Position numbers and translations under genes: made by a program. The notes beneath the pieces were generated by a model that saw nothing but the letters and a program-made list of their open reading frames with translations, had not been told where the DNA came from and made no database searches. This document shows, piece after piece, positions 1 to 4,877 of a stretch of 5,099 bases of DNA (positions within the stretch are counted from its first letter, which is position 1; the number at the start of each line of letters is the position of its first letter). Source of the stretch: Chloroflexota bacterium (GTDB lineage: Bacteria; Chloroflexota; Anaerolineae; Anaerolineales; UBA4823); the NCBI GenBank assembly GCA_030636125.1, contig DAOVXM010000237.1:1-5099 (forward strand). The letters run 5' to 3'.

Positions 1-38
1 AAATTACTTAACAAGCATATTGGTCGTTTAACCTAATA

Positions 39-172
39 ACCTTCGGGGCAGGGTGAGAGACATATTTGATATATCTCAAGTCCCGACCGGCGGTAGAGCC
101 CGCGAGCATCGTAAGCGATGCAGGATCCGGTGGAATTCCGGGGCCGACGGTATAGTCCGGATGAGAGAAGGT
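39..172 (+). promoter_or_regulatory. FMN riboswitch aptamer (RFN element)
   Basis: This is a near-consensus FMN-sensing aptamer. P1 pairs 39-44 (accttc) with 167-172 (gaaggt). The conserved blocks follow in the expected order: GGGGCAGGGTGA (45-56), TCCCGACCGGCGGTA (81-95), AGCCCGCGAGC (97-107), GGATCCGGTGGAATTCCGG (123-141), GCCGACGGTATAGTCCGGATG (143-163, the P6 arm and 3' junction). P2 carries an extra apical hairpin (57-77, nine pairing positions with one C-A mismatch). P4 is a clean 6-bp stem (106-111/116-121) with a four-base loop, and P5 is ccgg/ccgg (127-130/138-141). In this family FMN binding stabilises P1 and represses riboflavin synthesis or uptake genes. Two terminators and a transporter gene lie directly downstream, so transcription-termination control of riboflavin import is the natural reading. 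No convincing promoter is visible in bases 1-38; it probably lies outside the window. Confidence 0.97.
41..50 (+). promoter_or_regulatory. Predicted shared antiterminator strand inside the aptamer
   Basis: The RNA segment cuucggggca contains the 5' strand of P1 and the adjoining conserved junction bases. Positions 42-49 are perfectly complementary to 260-267 (gccccgaa) at the base of the first terminator. Positions 41-50 pair with all of 329-338 (the 5' arm of the second terminator) through nine Watson-Crick pairs and one G-U pair (45 with 334). Pairing here is mutually exclusive with P1 and therefore with FMN binding. The complementarity is read from the sequence; its role as an antiterminator is inference, in line with RFN leaders in which the antiterminator uses aptamer bases. 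Confidence 0.6.
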
Positions 173-248
173 AAAGCACTATCTATTTGCTGTTTTTTAA
201 CAACAGTATGGGAATGTGCTTTGAATGAACCCAAGTTGGGTAACATTC
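173..248 (+). other. Riboswitch expression-platform hairpins upstream of the terminators
   Basis: Directly after P1, aaagcac (173-179) pairs with gtgcttt (216-222), enclosing a nested stem ctgtt/aacag (190-194/202-206). Next, gaatg (223-227) pairs with cattc (244-248) around a small accc/gggt stem (229-232/238-241). These two local hairpins would shorten the distance between the aptamer and the terminators and could ease long-range pairing of 41-50. The pairings are visible, but their function is inference. Confidence 0.45.
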
Positions 249-261
249 TCACGTCAAAAGC

Positions 262-289
262 CCCGAAAACCAGTTGGTTTTCGGGTTTT
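262..289 (+). terminator. Riboswitch-controlled intrinsic terminator 1
   Basis: A perfect 10-bp stem cccgaaaacc/ggttttcggg (262-271/276-285) with loop agtt is followed by TTTT and then gtgc. It lies between the FMN aptamer and the ribX start, where the OFF-state terminator of a transcriptional riboswitch is expected. Its 5' base overlaps 260-267, which is complementary to aptamer bases 42-49. The U-tract is short, so termination may be incomplete, which could explain the second terminator. Confidence 0.85.
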
Positions 290-328
290 GTGCAAGTGGG
301 AATCTCCCCGGCTGGCTGTGTTCGCATT

Positions 329-361
329 TGCCCTGAAGTTCTATGCTTCTGGGCATTTTTT
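329..361 (+). terminator. Riboswitch-controlled intrinsic terminator 2 (tandem)
   Basis: The stem is tgccc-t-gaag (329-338) with cttc-t-gggca (346-355): nine base pairs, one internal T-T mismatch and a seven-base loop. It is followed by six T residues (356-361). It ends nine bases before the ribX Shine-Dalgarno, so it is the last barrier before translation of the operon. The 3' arm cttctgggca differs from aptamer bases 41-50 at one position only, so the 5' arm can pair with either. Two consecutive terminators on one aptamer are less usual than one. Confidence 0.82.
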
Positions 362-370
362 CTTGGATTT

Positions 371-376
371 AGGTGA
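371..376 (+). promoter_or_regulatory. ribX ribosome binding site, start-deciding
   Basis: AGGTGA is a strong Shine-Dalgarno match. It sits eight bases before ATG 385. The in-frame GTG at 373 lies inside this motif and has no comparable site of its own, so ATG 385 is preferred and the protein loses four residues relative to the longest frame. Confidence 0.8.
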
Positions 377-384
377 GCGTTAAG

Positions 385-1209
385 ATGGATTTGACTCAGC
401 GTGTAAAATTGGCTACCTCGCCTGTAACGGACTTGCATCGTATTGGCATCTATTTAGTGCCACTCTCGTTGGCGTTGGCGCTCTTCCTTTGGGAGCTGGC
501 CACGCGCCTGACGGATTATCCGGCTTTTATTTTGCCCCCACCAGGCCTGGTTTGGGAGCGCTTTTCCCAAGTTATAAGGGACGGCAGTTTGCTCCGTCAC
601 GTTGTGGTTACGTTGAAGGAGGTCCTGGCGGGGCTAGCGCTGGGTGTCAGTGCTGCCACGGTTTTAGGATATTTATTAGCGAAATCGCGCACATTAGAAC
701 GACTACTATCACCTTATATTGTTGCCAGCCAGTCAGTGCCGGTGGTGGCTATTGCCCCTCTGCTCATTATCTGGTTTGGACCGGGACTATCATCGAAGGT
801 GTTAATATGTGCCTTGATCGTTTTCTTCCCGGTTTTGGTCAACACCATTGTAGGGCTGCGTTCCGTGCCAGAGGAATTGCGTGATTTGATGCGCTCATTA
901 CAAGCCACCCGCTGGCAGACAATGAGGTATTTAGAAATCCCGGCCGCATTACCGGTTTTCCTGGGAGGCTTGCGTATTGGGGCGACCTTATCGGTGATCG
1001 GCGCCGTTGTGGGAGAATTTGTGGGCGCAGACCGGGGGTTGGGTTTTTTGGTCAACGTGGGACGCGGCCAGTATGATACCGCCTTGGTGTTTGTAGCCGT
1101 TTTTTCGCTGATCCTCATGGCGCTCACCTTGTACCTTTTGATGGTTTTGATAGAATCCAGGTTGCTTTCCTGGCAAAAACGCCCGGATCAGCTTCTTCAA
1201 AGAAGATAA
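385..1209 (+). CDS. ribX: RibX-type ABC transporter permease, predicted riboflavin importer
   Basis: This 274-residue inner-membrane permease belongs to the binding-protein-dependent transport family (SsuC/TauC/ThiX-like, BPD_transp_1). Hydrophobic segments fit six membrane helices at about 21-39, 73-98, 109-131, 138-158, 188-212 and 233-256. The cytoplasmic EAA loop that docks on the ATPase is recognisable around 163-198 (EELRDLM, SLQATRW, EIPAALP, GGLRIG). The residue that is usually glycine in SLGA is glutamine here (Q173). The FMN riboswitch immediately upstream and the NMT1-like lipoprotein downstream identify riboflavin, or a close flavin, as the likely substrate. Sulfonate, taurine or pyrimidine permeases share the fold, so the specificity call depends on context. 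The alternative start is GTG 373. Expression should be shut off by FMN through the two leader terminators. Confidence 0.9.
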   Translation: MDLTQRVKLATSPVTDLHRIGIYLVPLSLALALFLWELATRLTDYPAFILPPPGLVWERFSQVIRDGSLLRHVVVTLKEVLAGLALGVSAATVLGYLLAKSRTLERLLSPYIVASQSVPVVAIAPLLIIWFGPGLSSKVLICALIVFFPVLVNTIVGLRSVPEELRDLMRSLQATRWQTMRYLEIPAALPVFLGGLRIGATLSVIGAVVGEFVGADRGLGFLVNVGRGQYDTALVFVAVFSLILMALTLYLLMVLIESRLLSWQKRPDQLLQRR

Positions 1210-1211
1210 TC

Positions 1212-1267
1212 GTAACTGCTCAGACTTGGGCAGGGAGAGCACTTCTCGCCGCAGCCTGAACAGTTAC
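1212..1267 (+). repeat. Inverted repeat / stem-loop between ribX and ribY
   Basis: In the 80-bp gap, gtaactg (1212-1218) pairs with cagttac (1261-1267). After one C-A mismatch the stem continues as tcag/ctga (1220-1223/1256-1259), giving 11 bp in total. The interior may form a smaller gaga/tctc hairpin. No T-tract follows, so it is not an intrinsic terminator. Such intercistronic stems often protect or process mRNA so that the binding protein is made in excess; that role is inference here. Confidence 0.6.
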
Positions 1268-1289
1268 CAATAATTAAGGAACTAAAAAT

Positions 1290-2300
1290 ATGATAAGACG
1301 AACCGCTCTACCAATTCTAATAATCCTGGTGCTGGTGTTGTCGGCATGTAGTAGTAATGAGACGGTCACTCAAGAAGCAGCTGTTGAACAGCCCACCGAA
1401 CCATCCCTGGTTCACATCCGTTTACCGTTAGGCTACATTCCCAATATCCAGTTTTCACCTTTATATGTCGCTGTCGAGAAAGGTTACTTCACGGAGGAAG
1501 GGATTGAAATTGAGTTCGATTATAGCTTTGAAACAGATGGAGTAACCCTGGTAGGTGCAGACCAACTGCAATTTGCAGTGGTGTCCGGCGAACAGGTTCT
1601 CCTGGCACGTTCTCAAGACTTACCAGTTGTATATGTGATGGCCTGGTATCACGACTATCCGGTGGCTGTTGTGGCGAAGACCGATCAGGATATTCGCGCG
1701 CCAGAGGACCTGGCTGGGAAGGAAATCGGGTTGCCAGGTTTGTTCGGAGCTAACTATATCGGGCTGCGCGCCTTGCTAAACACTGCGGGCTTGGAAGAGA
1801 GCGACGTAAAATTAGCTTCGATCGGTTTCAACCAGGTTGAAGCATTGGCTACAGATCAAGAGCAGGCTGTTGTGGGGTATGTTGCTAATGAGCCGATCCA
1901 ACTTCGCAACCAAGGTTACGATGTGGATGTGATTCGGGTGGCAGACTATGTGGAACTTGCCTCCAACGGTTTGATCACTAACGAGAAAACCACCCTCGAG
2001 AAGCCAGAATTGGTGCGGGGCATGGTGCGGGCGACGCTGCGCGGCATCGCTGACACCATCGCCAATCCAGACGAAGCCTACGATATCAGTGTAAAGTATG
2101 TTGAGGGATTAGCCCAGTTAGATCGCGAGGTGCAAATGGAAATCTTGAATACATCGATCACGTTCTGGGCCTCTGAAACATTGGGTTTGTCAGACATGGT
2201 GGCTTGGGAGAACATGCAAGAGGTGCTTTTAGACATGGAACTACTCAGTGAGCGACTTGATCTGAGCAAAGCTTATACCAATGAATTTGTCGATCAGTAA
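1290..2300 (+). CDS. ribY: RibY-type lipoprotein, NMT1/THI5-like riboflavin-binding protein
   Basis: This 336-residue protein is the predicted extracytoplasmic solute receptor of the importer. The N-terminus is a lipoprotein signal: basic MIRR, a hydrophobic stretch 7-17, then lipobox LSAC with lipidated Cys20. A polar linker (21-40) follows. From about residue 42 the sequence has the NMT1/THI5 type II periplasmic-binding fold, with GYIPNIQFSPLYVAVEKGYF (48-67) followed by EEGIEIEF (69-76) near the start. The conserved DLAGKEIG block is at 140-147. Cys20 is the only cysteine, so the cysteine-rich motif of yeast THI5 pyrimidine synthases is absent, which favours binding over catalysis. AAGGA (1276-1280) sits nine bases before ATG. 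RibY of Chloroflexus is, as I recall, shown to bind riboflavin; substrate assignment here combines that with the FMN riboswitch. Pyrimidine (HMP) binding is the main alternative. Confidence 0.9.
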   Translation: MIRRTALPILIILVLVLSACSSNETVTQEAAVEQPTEPSLVHIRLPLGYIPNIQFSPLYVAVEKGYFTEEGIEIEFDYSFETDGVTLVGADQLQFAVVSGEQVLLARSQDLPVVYVMAWYHDYPVAVVAKTDQDIRAPEDLAGKEIGLPGLFGANYIGLRALLNTAGLEESDVKLASIGFNQVEALATDQEQAVVGYVANEPIQLRNQGYDVDVIRVADYVELASNGLITNEKTTLEKPELVRGMVRATLRGIADTIANPDEAYDISVKYVEGLAQLDREVQMEILNTSITFWASETLGLSDMVAWENMQEVLLDMELLSERLDLSKAYTNEFVDQ

Positions 2301-2339
2301 ATTCATCGGCTGATAAAGGCTTTTCCGGCAATTGTGTGA

Positions 2340-2368
2340 TTGGCAATTGGCTAGTGTTGCGCCATTAT
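2340..2368 (+). promoter_or_regulatory. Candidate internal promoter before the ATPase gene
   Basis: TTGGCA (2340-2345, 5/6 match to the -35 consensus) is followed after exactly 17 bases by CATTAT (2363-2368, 4/6 match to -10). It lies in the 172-bp gap before the ATPase. If real, transcription would begin near 2375 and the ATPase could be made independently of the riboswitch. Matches of this quality also arise by chance. Confidence 0.35.
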
Positions 2369-2406
2369 TACCGAGCTATCGAGTCACTTTCGCCGCGCAA
2401 CACTGG
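2351..2406 (+). repeat. Inverted repeat between ribY and the ATPase gene
   Basis: agtgttgcgc (2353-2362) and gcgcaacact (2395-2404) are perfect 10-bp inverted copies. They extend to 12 bp with one G-U pair, and the loop is 32 bases. No T-tract follows. The left arm lies in the spacer of the candidate promoter at 2340-2368 and the right arm about 20 bases past its predicted start. It could be an RNA stem controlling readthrough or stability, or a DNA operator. Confidence 0.6.
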
Positions 2407-2472
2407 TAGTAAGGTCGACCGGAAAATCGAGTACCCCCGCAATCATGTGATTTAACGGTGTGTGAAACCGCT

Positions 2473-3240
2473 ATGTGTGCAAACGGTGTCGAGCCTATTC
2501 TCGTTGTTAGTAACCTGGATGCGGTCTTTCCGAATGGTGATGGTGGCCTGCGGGCTCTAGAGGGCATATCCTTTTCGGTAGAGCCGCAAGAGTTTCTTTG
2601 CGTGCTGGGCCCATCCGGGTGTGGTAAGAGCACCTTGTTGCGCATCCTGGCTGGTTTGCTCTCTCCAACTAGAGGTGAGGTGTTCTACCAGGGCGAGCGC
2701 TTAAACGGGCCACGCCGGGGTATGGGATTCGTGTTCCAGAAAGCCAACCTGATGCCCTGGCGCAGTGTATTGGGTAATATCACCCTGCCCCTGGAACTGC
2801 AACATGTACCCCGAGATATTGACCTGGAGCGCGCTCATGAGCTGGTAGACCTGGTTGGCCTGGGTGGCTTTGAAGACAGCCTGCCGGGAGACCTGTCCGG
2901 AGGGATGGCTCAACGGGTAGCCATAGCGCGTGCCTTGGTGCATGACCCTGATGTCTTGCTCTTGGATGAACCCTTCGGTGGATTGGATGCGTTGACGCGC
3001 GAACGTATGGGCGAGGAATTGCTGCGTATCTGGCAGGCGCGACGCAAGACTGTCGTCATGGTCACCCATTCGATTACCGAGGCGCTTTTCCTGGCTGATC
3101 GGGTTTTGGTGCTGAGCCCCCGTCCAGGAAGGTTGCGCTTGGACCTCCGCGTGGATTTGCCGCGACCGCGCCTTGATGAAATGCGCTATACAGTTTCCTT
3201 TGGGGATTTAGCGAGTAAGGTGCGGGCAAAGATTGGTTAG
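2473..3240 (+). CDS. ABC transporter ATP-binding protein (TauB/SsuB/NrtD type), predicted riboflavin importer
   Basis: This 255-residue cytoplasmic ATPase powers the importer. All nucleotide-binding motifs are intact: Walker A GPSGCGKST (46-54), Q-loop glutamine 89 in FVFQKANLMPWRS, signature LSGGMAQR (141-148), Walker B VLLLDEP (161-167) with catalytic Glu166, D-loop GGLDA and switch histidine 199 in VTHSITEAL. The sequence is closest to the sulfonate/taurine/nitrate subfamily (COG1116 style), the usual partner of NMT1-type receptors. The start is uncertain. GTG 2458 gives 260 residues and ATG 2473 gives 255; both have only a weak GTGA seven bases upstream, and ATG is chosen on codon preference. 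It lies 172 bp after ribY on the same strand, so it is either the third cistron or separately transcribed; no terminator is seen between them. Confidence 0.92.
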   Translation: MCANGVEPILVVSNLDAVFPNGDGGLRALEGISFSVEPQEFLCVLGPSGCGKSTLLRILAGLLSPTRGEVFYQGERLNGPRRGMGFVFQKANLMPWRSVLGNITLPLELQHVPRDIDLERAHELVDLVGLGGFEDSLPGDLSGGMAQRVAIARALVHDPDVLLLDEPFGGLDALTRERMGEELLRIWQARRKTVVMVTHSITEALFLADRVLVLSPRPGRLRLDLRVDLPRPRLDEMRYTVSFGDLASKVRAKIG

Positions 3241-3560
3241 TTTATTATCCTGGTTGCTTGGAGGATATTTCCGGACCCTGGAATTACCAGATTGAATGGG
3301 CTGGCGAATTTAAGAATACCATTAGACGTTGGAATATTATCTTCCGCTTGATTTTTTTACATGGTAATATGTGGGTGATTGGCGGAAAATATTCAGGAAT
3401 GGAATCGATGAAAAAGCGGCCCATCACTTTCGCAAATATCAAGGAAGAGGTCAATTTAATATTTAACTTCATCCAGGCATTTGCCTTGCCTATGTTTTTA
3501 TCACATAGGTGAATGGTCCCCTGATTGTTTATCCACTCTTTATAAAAGGAAACCCGATAT
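3241..3560. other. AT-rich gene-poor gap between the importer and the zinc-ribbon gene
   Basis: These 320 bases are more AT-rich than the flanking genes. No convincing gene is seen. A TTG-started open frame (3258-3512) lacks a ribosome site. Within it, ATG 3408 would encode only 34 residues (beginning MKKRPITF and ending in a hydrophobic stretch), preceded by AGGAA at 3395-3399. A compound inverted repeat lies at 3332-3394, and a 7-bp hairpin cctatgt/acatagg at 3489-3495/3503-3509. No clear intrinsic terminator for the importer operon and no clear promoter for the next gene were found. AAAGGA at 3545-3550 is the ribosome site of the next gene. Confidence 0.6.
3332..3394 (+). repeat. Compound inverted repeat in the AT-rich gap
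   Basis: gaatatt (3332-3338) pairs with aatattc (3388-3394), and after a three-base bulge ttccgc (3342-3347) pairs with gcggaa (3382-3387). A further acat/atgt stem (3359-3362/3369-3372) lies in the loop, next to a run of seven T. The result is a 13-bp bulged stem with a structured loop. It is not a standard terminator. A structured 3' UTR, a small RNA or a remnant of a small mobile repeat are possible. Confidence 0.5.
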
Positions 3561-4508
3561 ATGCGGAAATGGACTTCGGTATTTTTATTGGTTTTTGCGA
3601 TAGCACTCGTTCGCATACTGCCCTCCACGGTTTTTGCCCAGGATGAGGTAACGCTCAGCTACCTGGAAGTGGATTTATGGCCTGAATATGACAGCCCGGA
3701 GGTGCTGGTGATATACCGCATCACACTGCCTCCAACTGTATCATTGCCGGTGGACTTGACCTTCCGCATACCGGCTGCTGCAGGTGAGCCCAGCGCGGTG
3801 GCTGGCCGGGGCATCTCTGCCGAAGGGGAAGCCGGCTTATTCACCATCCCATATGAGCATCAGGTCGATGGAGAATGGGGGTTGGTTACATTAACGGCGA
3901 CGATGCCCGAGCTCCAACTCGAATACTATGACCCGGGGCTGGTTAAACAAGGAACAGCGCGGCAATATGACTTCCAGTGGCCTGGGGATTACGAAGTCGA
4001 CACGCTGACGATCCAGGTGCAGCAACCGAGGGACGCCACAGGCATGTCCATCTCGCCGGCCTCAGGAAATGGAGTGCCGGGAGAAGATGGGCTGATTTAC
4101 TATAACAAGCAGGTTGGATCGTTGCTTGCTGGACAGGGATTTCAGCTAGCGGTTAACTACCAGAAGGATTCTGATTCGCTGACCGCTTCCAGCCTGCAAA
4201 TTCAACCCAGCGCTCCAATGACGAGCGTGCCAACCACTCAAACTAGCTTGCTGGCTGTCTTGCCCTGGGTTCTGGGTGTTTTTGGAGTTGTGTTGATCGT
4301 AGGCGGTGGGGTCTGGTACTGGCAGTCGGGTAAGGGAAACGAGTCGCGCTCGAAACCCCGGCGCAGGCGCAAGTCCTCGGTCCAAAGTCAAAGTGAGGCC
4401 GCCCCTGCGGAAGGTCATATATACTGCCACCAATGTGGAAAACGTGCAGCTGGAAAGGATCGTTTCTGCCGCACCTGTGGCACACGGCTGCGCGCCGAAA
4501 ACACCTAA
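3561..4508 (+). CDS. Exported single-pass membrane protein with C-terminal zinc ribbon, function unknown
   Basis: This 315-residue protein has a signal peptide (MRKW, hydrophobic core 7-20, likely cleavage after VFA at 26). An extracytoplasmic region of about 27-225 is rich in alternating hydrophobic residues typical of beta structure, with a notable YLEVDLWPEYDSPEVLVIYR stretch (34-53) and no cysteines. A threonine/serine/proline-rich linker leads to one membrane helix at about 229-254. A very basic stop-transfer segment (SKPRRRRKSS, 264-273) and a cytosolic zinc ribbon follow, with Cys289, Cys292, Cys303 and Cys306 (CxxC-x10-CxxC). AAAGGA lies ten bases before the ATG. I cannot name the family; it resembles Chloroflexota zinc-ribbon membrane proteins. 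Sensing or scaffolding across the membrane is only a guess. It ends at its own terminator and there is no evidence that it belongs to the importer operon. Confidence 0.88.
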   Translation: MRKWTSVFLLVFAIALVRILPSTVFAQDEVTLSYLEVDLWPEYDSPEVLVIYRITLPPTVSLPVDLTFRIPAAAGEPSAVAGRGISAEGEAGLFTIPYEHQVDGEWGLVTLTATMPELQLEYYDPGLVKQGTARQYDFQWPGDYEVDTLTIQVQQPRDATGMSISPASGNGVPGEDGLIYYNKQVGSLLAGQGFQLAVNYQKDSDSLTASSLQIQPSAPMTSVPTTQTSLLAVLPWVLGVFGVVLIVGGGVWYWQSGKGNESRSKPRRRRKSSVQSQSEAAPAEGHIYCHQCGKRAAGKDRFCRTCGTRLRAENT

Positions 4509-4545
4509 AACGGTAGGCATAATTATTGATAATGTTTGAGAATCT

Positions 4546-4573
4546 AAAGGCCAGGCAGATTTGCCTGGCCTTT
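4546..4573 (+). terminator. Intrinsic terminator after the zinc-ribbon gene
   Basis: A perfect 12-bp stem aaaggccaggca/tgcctggccttt (4546-4557/4562-4573) with loop gatt begins 38 bases after the stop codon. The flanking A and T residues are part of the stem, and only three T residues end it before ggcg, so the U-tract is weak. The symmetry could let it act in both directions between convergent genes. Confidence 0.8.
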
Positions 4574-4785
4574 GGCGTTCTATATGAGTTAGGATAGCCG
4601 CTAAGCGGGGTACCTAACCAGGGGGGTTGACGATGGGATTACGGTCGCGTCATGCCACCCGCCGCGCCCAAGTCGTCGAGACTATGGCAACGTTGACCAT
4701 AATCAGGGATAGCTCAGCTAATAAGCCGGAGCCTTATTCGATCTATAAGGATAGGTATTTGACTTCTAGTAATTATTGCACACAT
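4574..4785. other. Convergent intergenic region with no recognised gene
   Basis: Between the two terminators, about 210 bases hold several short pairings but no known RNA class. These include ccgc-taa-gcgg near 4590-4602, tgacg/cgtca around 4628-4653, and ccttat/ataagg (4732-4737/4745-4750) with a seven-base loop. An open frame 4627-4839 (ATG 4633 preceded by AGGGGGG) runs through the minus-strand terminator and has no recognisable protein character, so it is not called. The segment around 4600-4680 is GC-rich and the part after 4735 is AT-rich. Confidence 0.5.
4683..4701. repeat. Near-palindrome in the convergent gap
   Basis: tatgg, caacgttg and ccata form a 19-base near-palindrome. The central eight bases are a perfect palindrome and the five-base flanks are inverted copies, offset by a single extra A at 4696. 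The shape fits a dimeric DNA-binding site, but it lies between convergent genes with no promoter in view, so no function is assigned. Confidence 0.4.
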
Positions 4786-4828
4786 AAAAACTGCTGTGCA
4801 AGCTCCAATACAGGAACTCGCACAGCAG
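4786..4828 (-). terminator. Intrinsic terminator of the minus-strand gene
   Basis: Read on the minus strand, a perfect 9-bp stem ctgctgtgc/gcacagcag (4828-4820 and 4799-4791) with a 20-base loop is followed by five T residues (4790-4786). The loop contains a further tcc/gga pairing. It starts 50 bases past the stop codon of the minus-strand gene. A small extra hairpin ggttac-ctaa-gtaacc (4845-4860) lies between the stop and this terminator. Confidence 0.8.
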
Positions 4829-4877
4829 AATTGGATTAATTCGCGGTTACCTAAGTAACCAGAATCATCAGCCTCTT

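Noticed and set aside
1..38. Promoter-like TTAACA (8-13) with TAATAA (34-39)
   Set aside because: The spacing of 20 is too long, and the resulting start near 46 would cut off the 5' strand of the aptamer's P1 stem.
53..376. Open frame overlapping the leader
   Set aside because: It runs through the FMN aptamer and both terminators, whose conserved RNA structure explains the sequence, and it has no ribosome site or recognisable protein character.
2327..2349. Direct repeat ggcaattg (2327-2334 and 2342-2349)
   Set aside because: There are only two 8-base copies, each with the common palindrome caattg. No array or further copies are seen, so chance is likely.
3258..3512. 84-codon open frame after the ATPase
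   Set aside because: It starts at a TTG without a ribosome site, is AT-rich and coincides with inverted repeats. Only the inner ATG 3408 is kept as a weak possibility.
4701..4760. tRNA-like look (ggatagctcagct and a stem with loop tcgatct)
   Set aside because: No acceptor stem closes it, the arm spacing is wrong, and there is no anticodon arm or CCA-compatible end.
4627..4839. 70-codon open frame with AGGGGGG before ATG 4633
   Set aside because: It reads through both arms of the minus-strand terminator and its composition is unlike a folded protein. The purine run is likely coincidental.
4845..4860. Hairpin ggttac-ctaa-gtaacc as terminator of the minus-strand gene
   Set aside because: It has no T-tract on either strand; the hairpin at 4786-4828 has one and is the better terminator.
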